Program-made: the position numbers and the translations under genes | In this document: positions 33,231-40,437 of the stretch, piece after piece | Position numbering within the stretch: the stretch's first letter is position 1 | Layout: each line of letters starts with the position of its first letter | Notes under the pieces: generated by a model | Databases searched by the model: none | Told to the model about the DNA's origin: nothing | Seen by the model: the letters and a program-made list of their open reading frames with translations, nothing else | From: Streptomyces sp. NBS 14/10 | Lineage (GTDB): Bacteria > Actinomycetota > Actinomycetes > Streptomycetales > Streptomycetaceae | Direction of reading: 5' to 3' | DNA length: 64,000 bases | Assembly: GCF_002224125.1 (NCBI RefSeq) | Contig: NZ_NCSM01000055.1 | Location: 364 to 64,363 of the forward strand

Positions 33231-34190
33231 ATGCGCGCGCTGACCGTCGATCCCGAGGCGCCGGAGTCCCTGCGCTTCGCTGACGTACCGGAGCCCGAGC
33301 CGGGGCCCGGTGAGGCCCTGGTCGAGGTGCGGCACGCGTCGATGAACTACGGGGAGGTGCGGTGGGCCACCCGTCAGCCGCCCGGCTCCGTCATGGGCTA
33401 CGACGCGGCGGGCGTGGTGCTGCGCGCGGCGGCCGACGGCTCCGGGCCCGCGGCGGGCAGCCGCGTGGTCGCCTTCGGCCCGGGTGCGTGGAGTGAACGC
33501 GCGGCCTTCGCGAGCGACAGCCTCGCCGTACTGCCCGACGCCGTCGACCTGGCCGACGCCGCCGCACTCCCGCTGGTCGGCATCACCGCCCTGCGTACGC
33601 TGCGCGCGGCCGGGAGCGTCCTGGGCAAGCGGGTGCTGATCACCGGGGCCTCGGGCGGGGTCGGGCGGATGGCCGTCCAACTGGCGCGGCGGGCCGGGGC
33701 GTACGTCATCGCCTCGGTGGGCTCGCCCGCGCGCGGCGCGGGGCTGGGGGAACTCGGCGCGGACGAGGTCGTGGTCGGCCTTGAGCCGGTCGAGCAGCCC
33801 GTGGACGTGGTCCTGGAGAACGTCGGCGGGCCCCATCTCGTGGCCGCCTGGAACCTGCTCGCCCCCGGCGGCAATCTGCAGAGCATCGGCTGGGCCGCCC
33901 ACGACCAGCCCGCCGTGTTCCCGCCGAACGGCATCTTCTCGCTCGGCCCCGCCAAGTCCCTGCACTCCTTCGCGGACCCCTCCCACCCCGGCCCGGACCT
34001 CGCCGCGCTCGTCGGCCTCCTGGCGCGCGGCGAACTGTCACCGGAGATCGGCTGGCGCGGCTCCTGGGAGCGGGTCACGGACGCGGCCGACGCGCTGCTC
34101 GGGCGGCGCGTACCGGGCAAGGCCGTACTCGACATCGGCCCGGCCGCGGGGGCGAAGCCCACGGCCTCCGCCCCCGCTACGACACGGTGA
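33231..34190 (+). CDS. Zinc-binding dehydrogenase / quinone oxidoreductase (MDR family)
   Basis: 319 residues: a GroES-like N-terminal domain (MRALTVDPEAPESLRFADVP, MNYGEVRWATRQPPGSVMGYD) and a Rossmann domain with the nucleotide-binding motif LITGASGGVGRMAVQLARRAGA. The catalytic zinc Cys/His residues of alcohol dehydrogenases are absent, as in NADPH:quinone reductases of the QOR/MDR type. AGGAGG at 33220-33225 precedes the ATG. It is followed 10 bp later by an F420-dependent LLM oxidoreductase, so both form an operon under the divergent TetR gene. The substrate is probably an electrophilic quinone or enone; this is inferred. Confidence 0.88.
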   Translation: MRALTVDPEAPESLRFADVPEPEPGPGEALVEVRHASMNYGEVRWATRQPPGSVMGYDAAGVVLRAAADGSGPAAGSRVVAFGPGAWSERAAFASDSLAVLPDAVDLADAAALPLVGITALRTLRAAGSVLGKRVLITGASGGVGRMAVQLARRAGAYVIASVGSPARGAGLGELGADEVVVGLEPVEQPVDVVLENVGGPHLVAAWNLLAPGGNLQSIGWAAHDQPAVFPPNGIFSLGPAKSLHSFADPSHPGPDLAALVGLLARGELSPEIGWRGSWERVTDAADALLGRRVPGKAVLDIGPAAGAKPTASAPATTR

Positions 34191-34200
34191 AAGGAACCCC

Positions 34201-35115
34201 ATGCGCATCGGACTCCTCCTGAACGTCCTCGGCACCCCGCTCGACGCGGTCGTCGAGCAGGCGCGCGACATCGCCGCGTCCGGTCTCGGCACCGCCTGGC
34301 TGCCCGAGCTGGGCGCCTGGGACGCCGTGACCGCGGCCGCCGCCATCGGCCCCCAGGTGCCCGGGCTGACGCTGGGCACCTCCGTGGTCCCGACGTATCC
34401 GCGCCACCCGCTGACGCTCGCCGCCCAGGCGCTGACCGCCCAGGCGGCCACCGGCAACCGCTTCACGCTCGGCGTCGGGGTGAGCCACCGGCACATCATC
34501 GAGGGGCAGTTCGGCCACTCCTACGACCGCCCCGCCCGCCATCTGCGGGAATACCTGTCCGTATTGGCGCCCTTGCTGCGCGGCGAGAGCGTGACGTACG
34601 AGGGCGAGACCATCAAGGCCGCCGGCGCGGTCACCGCGCCCGGCGCCGAACCGCCGGCGCTGCTGGTCGGCGCGCTCGGCCCGGCGATGCTCAAGGTGGC
34701 GGGCGAACTGGCCGACGGCACCATCACCGCCTGGGCGGGCAAGGCCGCGCTGGCGGACCACATCGTGCCCACGATCACCCAGGCGGCGACCCGCGCGGGG
34801 CGGCCCGCGCCGCGCGTCGTCGCCTTCAAGGCCGTGGGCGTCACCGCGCACCCGGAAGCCCGCCGCGCCACGATGGCCGAGCAGTTCAGCCAGGTCGACC
34901 AGATCCCGCACTACCGGGCCGTACTGGACCGCGACGGCTCGCAGGGCCCGCAGGACACCGCGGCACTGGGCGACGAGTCCACCGTCGAGCAGGCGCTGCG
35001 GGAACTGCTCGACGCGGGGGCGACCGAGCTCATCGCCTCCCCGGTCGGCACGCCCGAGGAACAGTCCCGCACGCTGGCCTTGTTGGCCGAGCTGACCGCG
35101 TCCACCGCGCCCTGA
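34201..35115 (+). CDS. LLM-class F420-dependent oxidoreductase
   Basis: 304 residues, a luciferase-like (beta/alpha)8 barrel. Family cues: the start MRIGLLLNVLGTPLDAVVEQ, the LGTAWLPELGAWDAVTAAAA segment, the TSVVPTYPRHPLTLAAQALT strand and the FTLGVGVSHRHIIEGQFGHS motif typical of F420-binding members. Such enzymes use reduced F420 for hydride transfer to diverse substrates. The gene follows the quinone-reductase gene by 10 bp and shares its TetR control. The last roughly 200 bp overlap, in antisense, the extended 3' end of soxR. Confidence 0.88.
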   Translation: MRIGLLLNVLGTPLDAVVEQARDIAASGLGTAWLPELGAWDAVTAAAAIGPQVPGLTLGTSVVPTYPRHPLTLAAQALTAQAATGNRFTLGVGVSHRHIIEGQFGHSYDRPARHLREYLSVLAPLLRGESVTYEGETIKAAGAVTAPGAEPPALLVGALGPAMLKVAGELADGTITAWAGKAALADHIVPTITQAATRAGRPAPRVVAFKAVGVTAHPEARRATMAEQFSQVDQIPHYRAVLDRDGSQGPQDTAALGDESTVEQALRELLDAGATELIASPVGTPEEQSRTLALLAELTASTAP

Positions 35116-35609
35116 TCGACGGATCCACAGGTCCCGGGCCCGTCCGCATCGGAGCACGACTTCAGCAGTCGGCGCGCGCCCGGGCCCTGCTCGCCGAGTC
35201 TGTCGTGCCGGTTCACCAGCGCGCACTTGTCGATCGACAGACAGCCGCAGCCGATGCAGTCGGTGAGGCTGTCGCGCAGAGTCAGCAGTTGCTCGATCCG
35301 CTCGCTGAGGTCCTCGCGCCAGCACTCCGAGATCTGGGCCCAGTCCTCCTTGGTGAGGACATGGTCCTCGGGGAAGAGCGCGAGGACCCCCCGGATCCTG
35401 GCCAGCGGGATGCCGACGCGCTGCGAGGAGCGTACGAAGGCGACCCGGCGCAGCGTGTCGCGGGTGTAGCGGCGCTGGTTCCCGGTGGTGCGGCGGCTGT
35501 GGATGAGCCCTTCGCGCTCGTAGAAGCGCAGCGCGGAGGCGGGGACGCCGCTGCGCTGGGACAGGTCGCCGACCGTGAGTTCATGGGTCTTCCATGACAT
35601 CTGGCTCAT
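34911..35609 (-). CDS. soxR: SoxR, redox-sensing MerR-family regulator with extended C-terminus
   Basis: About 232 residues. The MerR winged helix reads HELTVGDLSQRSGVPASALR and FYEREGLIHSRRTTGNQRRY. The [2Fe-2S] motif CIGCGCLSIDKC (C-x2-C-x-C-x5-C) is intact. SoxR is activated by redox-cycling compounds such as actinorhodin-like pigments. Streptomyces SoxR normally ends around residue 150-175, near GPGARRLL here. This frame continues for some 75-80 extra residues of low-complexity Ser/Ala sequence to 34911, antisense to the LLM gene. A stop codon has therefore probably been lost, or the true product terminates by another means. The start ATG at 35609 was chosen for family fit. It is divergent from an FMN-reductase gene with a shared operator. 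Confidence 0.87.
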   Translation of the reverse strand: MSQMSWKTHELTVGDLSQRSGVPASALRFYEREGLIHSRRTTGNQRRYTRDTLRRVAFVRSSQRVGIPLARIRGVLALFPEDHVLTKEDWAQISECWREDLSERIEQLLTLRDSLTDCIGCGCLSIDKCALVNRHDRLGEQGPGARRLLKSCSDADGPGTCGSVDQGAVDAVSSANKASVRDCSSGVPTGEAMSSVAPASSSSRSACSTVDSSPSAAVSCGPCEPSRSSTAR

Positions 35610-35627
35610 AAGAATCGAGACTAGCTT

Positions 35628-35649
35628 GACTTCAACCAACGTTTAAGTC
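35628..35649. promoter_or_regulatory. SoxR-type operator between soxR and the FMN reductase gene
   Basis: A palindrome gacttcaa (35628-35635) and tttaagtc (35642-35649), matching 7 of 8, is centred on CCAACG. The arms resemble the known SoxR half-site ctcaag/cttgag and lie in the 53-bp divergent promoter region. It probably controls both genes. Confidence 0.65.
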
Positions 35650-35662
35650 CGAGCCTGGGGCC

Positions 35663-36298
35663 ATGGTTACCGACACAGCCACCGCCCCGACCACTTCTCC
35701 GGCCACCGACACGGCCGCCACCACCCCCATCCGCCTCGCGGTCATCGTCGCCAGCACCCGTGAGGGCCGCTTCGGCCCGAAGGTCGCCGACTGGTTCACC
35801 GGCCGCACCGCGCTCCACGCGGACCTGCGCACCGAGGTGATCGACCTGGCCGACACCCCGCTGCCCAGCAGCCTCAGCCACCGTCCGGGCCCCGAGGAGG
35901 CCAAGGCCCTGGCGGCCGTGACGCCCCGGCTGGAGGCCGCCGACGCGTACGTCGTGATCACTCCCGAGTACAACCACAGCTACCCGGCCTCCCTCAAGAA
36001 CGCCATCGACTGGCACTACACCCCCTGGCAGGCCAAACCCGTCGGCTTCGTCTCGTACGGCGGGGTCTCCGGCGGGCTGCGGGCGGTCGAGCATCTGCGG
36101 CCGGTCTTCGCCGAGCTGCACGCGGTCACCGTCCGCGAGACGGTGAGCTTCCACAACGCCGGGGAGCTCTTCGGCGCGGACGGCGCGCTGAAGGAGCCCA
36201 AGGGCCCGGAGGCCGCCGCCACCGCCCTGCTCGACCAGCTGACATGGTGGGCGCGGGCGCTGCGCGAGGCCCGGGCCGCCCGCCCGTACCGGGGCTGA
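35663..36298 (+). CDS. NADPH-dependent FMN reductase family protein
   Basis: 211 residues with the flavodoxin-like fold: a Thr/Ala-rich 20-residue leader, then IRLAVIVASTREGRFGPKVA (FMN phosphate-binding loop STREGRFG), YVVITPEYNHSYPASLKNAI (the PEYN motif) and FVSYGGVSGGLRAVEHLR. It should reduce quinones, azo compounds or flavin with NADPH. Divergence from soxR with a SoxR-like operator between them fits a classic SoxR target in Streptomyces, where SoxR activates oxidoreductases that detoxify redox-active pigments. Confidence 0.9.
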   Translation: MVTDTATAPTTSPATDTAATTPIRLAVIVASTREGRFGPKVADWFTGRTALHADLRTEVIDLADTPLPSSLSHRPGPEEAKALAAVTPRLEAADAYVVITPEYNHSYPASLKNAIDWHYTPWQAKPVGFVSYGGVSGGLRAVEHLRPVFAELHAVTVRETVSFHNAGELFGADGALKEPKGPEAAATALLDQLTWWARALREARAARPYRG

Positions 36299-36306
36299 CC
36301 ACGCCC

Positions 36307-36352
36307 GACCTGGCGTGATCAAGAACACGTCCGACCTGGCATGATCCAGGTC
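36307..36352 (+). promoter_or_regulatory. Direct repeat and palindrome before the PLP-enzyme gene
   Basis: gacctggcgtgatcaag (36307-36323) is repeated 26 bp later as gacctggcatgatccag (36333-36349). The second copy forms a 7-bp-arm palindrome, gacctgg-catgat-ccaggtc (36333-36352), ending directly at the ATG at 36353. It could be an operator, or another member of the 3'-end repeat set after the FMN reductase gene. Confidence 0.5.
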
Positions 36353-37687
36353 ATGCGCGCGCGTCCCAACTCCCGGTCAGGCCAGCCCACATCCCGTCCC
36401 CCACGGTCCAACGCCACACGCCCCGACCTCGACCTCGACCCCGAGCAGGGGCTGCGGCCGCGGCCGCGGTCGCAGTCGCTCGCGACCGGTCAGCGGTCCC
36501 TGGGGGATCCGGCGATCCACTACTCCCTGTGGCCGCCGCTGATCAACGGCTGCCCGCGCACCTCCACCGACGCCGTCGCGTACCCGCTGGAGGTCGACTA
36601 CGCGTACGACCGGGTGCCCGCCGACCTGTTCGGCCGCCCCGCCGCACACGGCCTCGAACGCTGGGCCCCGCTGCTCCCGCCGCTGGCCGCCCCCGGTCTC
36701 GGCGAGGGGAACACACCCCTGGTCCAACTGCCCGACGGCGTCTACGTCAAGGACGAGTCGCGCAACCCCACCTGGAGCCACAAGGACCGGCTCAACCGCG
36801 TCGCCGTCAGCGCCGCGAAGGCGAGCGGGGCGCGCGGCGTCGTGGTGGCCTCCTCCGGCAACCACGGCGCCGCGGCGGCGGCCTACGCGGCCCGCGCCGG
36901 GCTGCCGTGCGTGGTGATCGCCTCCCCGTCCGCCCCGCCCACCGTGGCCTCCTTCGTACGCGCCTACGGGGCGCTGGTGGTCACCGGGCCCCACGAGTCG
37001 TGGAAACCGCTGACGCGGCGGATCGTGGAGGAGTTCGGCTATCAGCCGGTCTCCAGCCTGACCAGCACCGCCCACACCGGCCACCCCTTCGGCCCCGAGG
37101 GCTACAAGACCATCGCGTACGAGATCTTCCTGGACCTCGGTGAGACGCCCGAGGCGGTGTACGTGCCAACCGGCTACGGCGAACTGCTCTTCGGCGTCTG
37201 GAAGGGCTTCCACGAGCTGACCCTGCTCGGCCTGGCCGACCGCACCCCGCGGCTGTACGCCTGCGAACCCGCCGCCGCGGGCGCGCTGGCCACCGCGATC
37301 CGCACCGGCCGCCCCGCCGCCCAGGTCCCGGTCGGGCCGACCGAGGCGTACGGGATCTCCTGCCCCGTGGGCGGCTACCGCGGGGTGGTGGCCGTACGCG
37401 AGAGCCGCGGCGCGGCGCTGACCGTCACCGATGAGCAGATGGCCGCCGCCCGAGACGAACTCGCCGGCCAGGGCCTGTGGGTCGAGCTGTCCTCCGCGGC
37501 GGGGCTGGCCGGGCTGCGCGCCCGCCGGGAGGACCCCGCTCGTGCGGGCGACGCCTCGGGCCCCGTGGTGTGCGTCACCACCTCCAGCGGCTTCAAGGAC
37601 AGCGCCACCGCCACCCCCGCGCCCGAGCCGACCGTGCCCGCGGACTGGGACACCGTCGCCGCCGCGCTGCGCGGCCTTTCGGACTGA
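36353..37687 (+). CDS. Threonine synthase-like PLP-dependent (fold type II) enzyme
   Basis: 444 residues. An N-terminal basic Pro/Arg-rich 50-residue stretch precedes the fold-type II core: GEGNTPLVQLPDGVYVKDES, the PLP lysine in NPTWSHKDRLNRVAVS, the phosphate-binding SSGNHGAAAAAYAARAG, the YVPTGYGELLFGVWKG Gly-loop and VCVTTSSGFKD. It resembles threonine synthase/tryptophan synthase beta family enzymes, but no thrB or hom lies next to it, so its exact reaction is uncertain. The start ATG at 36353 has only weak ribosome-binding potential; an ATG at 36341 is the alternative. Confidence 0.82.
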   Translation: MRARPNSRSGQPTSRPPRSNATRPDLDLDPEQGLRPRPRSQSLATGQRSLGDPAIHYSLWPPLINGCPRTSTDAVAYPLEVDYAYDRVPADLFGRPAAHGLERWAPLLPPLAAPGLGEGNTPLVQLPDGVYVKDESRNPTWSHKDRLNRVAVSAAKASGARGVVVASSGNHGAAAAAYAARAGLPCVVIASPSAPPTVASFVRAYGALVVTGPHESWKPLTRRIVEEFGYQPVSSLTSTAHTGHPFGPEGYKTIAYEIFLDLGETPEAVYVPTGYGELLFGVWKGFHELTLLGLADRTPRLYACEPAAAGALATAIRTGRPAAQVPVGPTEAYGISCPVGGYRGVVAVRESRGAALTVTDEQMAAARDELAGQGLWVELSSAAGLAGLRARREDPARAGDASGPVVCVTTSSGFKDSATATPAPEPTVPADWDTVAAALRGLSD

Positions 37688-37733
37688 CCGGCGGACCGGC
37701 TGACGGTCTGGCGGGCTCACCTGCTGACGGCCT

Positions 37734-38378
37734 CTACAGCGCGGCCAGGGCGGCGAGGATGTCGGCCGGTTCGGCGCGCGCCGTGTAGTCGGTGTCGACG
37801 AAGGCCCACCGGATCACCCCGTCGCGGTCGATGACGTACGTGGCGGGCAGTGGCAGGGTGCGCGGATGGCCGCCGTTGACGCGCTGGAGGTCGAAGCCGA
37901 ACGTGTCGTAGACGGCGGCGAGGTCGTCGGGCAGGTCGAAGGCGAGCCGGTACTGCTTGGCGGTGTCCGAGCCGAGGTCGCTGAGCACGTCGAAGGCCAG
38001 CTCATGCTTCTCGGTCAGCGACAGGGACTCGTCGGGGACCTGCGGCGATACGGCCACCAGGCGCGCGCCCCGCGCGGTGATCTCGTCGTGGTGGCTCTGC
38101 AGGGCCCGCAGGGCGATGTTGCAGTACGGGCACCAGGCGCCGCGGTAGAAGGTGAGGACGACCGGGCCGTCGGCGAGCAGGCCGTCCAGGGTCACCGTCC
38201 GTCCGGTCGCCGCGGGCAGTTCGAAGCGGGGCGCCCGGTCCCCCACGGACAGGGCGCCGGCGGCCTGCCCGGAGTCGGCGAGCTCCTGACCGGCCCGCTC
38301 CATGATCTTCCGCGCCTCGGCGGGGATCTGCGGGTACCGGGCCTCGTAGAAGGCGCGCAGTTCGGCGTTGAGACTCAT
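37734..38378 (-). CDS. AhpC/TSA-type peroxiredoxin
   Basis: 214 residues. The redox motif lies in TFYRGAWCPYCNIALRALQS with Cys83 and Cys86, and LVAVSPQVPDESLSLTEKHE fits the AhpC/TSA group of thioredoxin-like peroxiredoxins that keep a CxxC in place of a resolving Cys further on. It reduces peroxides or acts as an atypical thiol reductase. The ATG at 38378 was chosen because GGAGGAA sits 10 nt upstream. It is divergent from a TetR-family gene, and the intergenic region holds two copies of one operator, so it is likely repressed by that regulator. Confidence 0.9.
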   Translation of the reverse strand: MSLNAELRAFYEARYPQIPAEARKIMERAGQELADSGQAAGALSVGDRAPRFELPAATGRTVTLDGLLADGPVVLTFYRGAWCPYCNIALRALQSHHDEITARGARLVAVSPQVPDESLSLTEKHELAFDVLSDLGSDTAKQYRLAFDLPDDLAAVYDTFGFDLQRVNGGHPRTLPLPATYVIDRDGVIRWAFVDTDYTARAEPADILAALAAL

Positions 38379-38401
38379 CGCGGCTGTTCCTCCGTCAGTC
38401 A

Positions 38402-38489
38402 ATCCTGGAATGACCGTTTCAAGATAGCTGCGGGCGCGACCTCACGTCCATGGCCGGGCCGCGCTATCTTGGAATTGTCATTTCAAGAT
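38402..38489. promoter_or_regulatory. Two copies of one operator between peroxiredoxin and TetR genes
   Basis: Site B: atcttggaat (38466-38475) and atttcaagat (38480-38489), matching 9 of 10 arms with a 4-nt centre. Site A: atcctggaat (38402-38411) and gtttcaagat (38416-38425), matching 7 of 10 with the same 4-nt centre. One lies near each gene's start, a typical autoregulated divergent arrangement. Confidence 0.75.
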
Positions 38490-38519
38490 GGCTGGATCAC
38501 CACGGCAGGACGGGCGAAC

Positions 38520-39119
38520 ATGCCGGACATCAAGCACTTCGACCCCGATGCGGCACTGGCGACAGTGGTGCGGCTGTTCTGGCGGCAGGGCGTGGCCGCG
38601 ACCGGGATCCAGGACGTGGTGACCGCGACCGGGCTCAACCGCTCCAGCCTGTACGCCACCTTCGGCGGTAAGCAGGAGCTGTACCGGACCGCGCTGCGCC
38701 GCTATGTGGAGCAGTGGTCCCAGCCGGCGTTCCGGAACCTCGCCGAGGACGGGCGCGGTCTGCCCGCCATCGCCGAGTTCTTCGGCGGGCTGATCGCGGT
38801 GCGGTGTGCGGGGGAGTACGCGCGGTGGGGCTGCATGGTCGCCAACGCGCACGCGGGCGCCGAGAGCACCGACCCCGACGTACACGCCCTCCTGGACCGC
38901 CACCACCAGCAACTGCGGGACGCCATGCACACGGCGCTCACCGGCGCCGAGGCCCAGGGCCAGCTCGCCCCCGGCACCGACCCCGGCGCCGCCGCCGACG
39001 TCCTGGCCCTGCTCGCGTACGGGGTGAACCTGCGCTCCCGCGCCGGAGCCGACGCCCAGGCCCTGGAGGCCACGGTGGCCACCGCCCTGGACGCCCTCGG
39101 CGCCCGGGCGGCGGCCTGA
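38520..39119 (+). CDS. TetR-family transcriptional regulator
   Basis: 199 residues: start MPDIKHFDPDAALATVVRLF, helix-turn-helix WRQGVAATGIQDVVTATGLN with RSSLYATFGGKQELYRTALR, then a helical effector domain (GLIAVRCAGEYARWGCMVAN) with two Cys that might be redox or ligand related. It is most like the AcrR/COG1309 group that senses electrophiles. It is divergent from the peroxiredoxin gene, with two operator copies between. It probably represses that gene and itself under normal conditions; the ligand is unknown. Confidence 0.9.
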   Translation: MPDIKHFDPDAALATVVRLFWRQGVAATGIQDVVTATGLNRSSLYATFGGKQELYRTALRRYVEQWSQPAFRNLAEDGRGLPAIAEFFGGLIAVRCAGEYARWGCMVANAHAGAESTDPDVHALLDRHHQQLRDAMHTALTGAEAQGQLAPGTDPGAAADVLALLAYGVNLRSRAGADAQALEATVATALDALGARAAA

Positions 39120-39121
39120 CC

Positions 39122-40267
39122 TTACGGCTGACGGCCGGGCTCGGGCGCCAGCACGTCGGCGACCACGCAGCTGACGTTGTCGGGGCCGCCCGCGCCGTTG
39201 GCCAGGGCGATCAGCTCGCGCACCGCCTGCTCGGGGTCGCGGGCCGCGGTGAGGACGTGGCGTACGTCCTCGGTCGGCACGACGGAGGACAGCCCGTCGG
39301 AGCAGAGCAGATAGCGGTCCCCCGGCCGGGCGTCGTGCAGCCGTATGTCAGCCGCCCCTCCAGCACCTCCTGCCCCTCCCACCACTCCCGTTCCCGTCAG
39401 GGCGCGCAGCAGCAGCGAGCGCTGTGGATGGGAGGTGGCCTCCTCCGGGCTGAGGCGTCCTTCGTCGACCATCGACTGGACGAGGGTGTGGTCGTGGGTG
39501 ATCTGAAAGAGCTCGCCGTCGCGCAGCAGATAGGCGCGGGAGTCGCCGATGTGCACCAGGGCGAGCCGGGAGCCGGTCCACAGCATCGCGGTGAGCGTCG
39601 TGCCCACCTCATGGGGCGCGGGGTCGGCTCCGGCGATATCGCGCACCGCCAGGCCCGCCCGCTCGACGGCGTCCTCCAGCGCGTTGAGCAGGTCGCCCGC
39701 CGGGACGCCCGCGCCGACGCCCTCGGCGTCCAGGCGTTTGAGCACTTGGACGGCGGCCTCCCCGGCCGGGGCCCCGCCCGTGCCGAAGCCGTCGGCGACG
39801 GCGAGCAGACGCGGTCCGGCGTAGGCGGTGTCCTGGTTGCTCTCGCGGACCAGTCCGGTGTCGGACAGCGCGGCGTAACGGATGTCCAGGGGCTCGACGG
39901 TCGAAGACGTCGGAGACATGACGGGGTCCTTCCATGACAGATGGTCGATGAGGAAGGCGGCCAGGTCCCGCCGGGCGGCGGTCTCGGCCTCGGCACGGGC
40001 CCAGAAGGCCCGGACCTCGCGCGCCGCCGCGGCCGCGTCCGACTCGCAGAGGTCACAGACCTCGCCGATGCGGGCCAGCGGCATGCCCAGACGGCGCAAC
40101 CAGGCCACCAGCCGGGCCCGTTCAAGCTGCTCGGGCGCGTAGAGCCGATAGCCGGTCACCGGGTCGACGCGGGCCGGGGCCAGCAGTCCCAGCTCGTCGT
40201 AGAGCCGCAGCGCCTTCGGCGACAGCCGGGACGCCTTCGCGAACGCCCCGATGGTCAGCAGCCCCAT
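39122..40267 (-). CDS. MerR-family DNA-binding domain fused to a PP2C phosphatase
   Basis: 381 residues. About residues 1-115 are a MerR winged helix (LTIGAFAKASRLSPKALRLY, DELGLLAPARVDPVTGYRLY, WLRRLGMPLARIGEVCDLCE). Residues about 125-375 are a PPM/PP2C phosphatase: LDIRYAALSDTGLVRESNQD, the metal Asp in VADGFGTGG, VHIGDSRAYLLRDGELFQIT, LCSDGLSSVV and GGPDNVSCVV. All PP2C metal motifs are present. A regulator that is also a Ser/Thr phosphatase could couple dephosphorylation to gene control. It lies convergent with a TetR gene, and its target and substrate are unknown. Confidence 0.92.
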   Translation of the reverse strand: MGLLTIGAFAKASRLSPKALRLYDELGLLAPARVDPVTGYRLYAPEQLERARLVAWLRRLGMPLARIGEVCDLCESDAAAAAREVRAFWARAEAETAARRDLAAFLIDHLSWKDPVMSPTSSTVEPLDIRYAALSDTGLVRESNQDTAYAGPRLLAVADGFGTGGAPAGEAAVQVLKRLDAEGVGAGVPAGDLLNALEDAVERAGLAVRDIAGADPAPHEVGTTLTAMLWTGSRLALVHIGDSRAYLLRDGELFQITHDHTLVQSMVDEGRLSPEEATSHPQRSLLLRALTGTGVVGGAGGAGGAADIRLHDARPGDRYLLCSDGLSSVVPTEDVRHVLTAARDPEQAVRELIALANGAGGPDNVSCVVADVLAPEPGRQP

Positions 40268-40328
40268 GTCCGCCCCTCCTCATCCCGGGCACCTCCCCCG
40301 GTCCCCCGATGCTGGGGCCTCCCCCAAC

Positions 40329-40401
40329 GGCAAGGTCAAGGGCAGGGTCGAGGGCAAGGTCAACGCCCATCCGACGCCGGCCACCCGTCCGACGCTGGCC
40401 G
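40329..40401 (+). repeat. Two tandem repeat arrays after the IclR-family gene
   Basis: Three 12-bp units like ggcaaggtcaag (40329-40340, 40341-40352, 40353-40364), then two 18-bp units like cccatccgacgccggcca (40366-40383, 40384-40401), with a degraded third. The array lies 37 bp past the stop of the IclR-family gene, on its 3' side. Confidence 0.75.
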
Positions 40402-40437
40402 CCCGCCCGGCGCTGCCCGTCGGCCGCTGCCCGTCGG

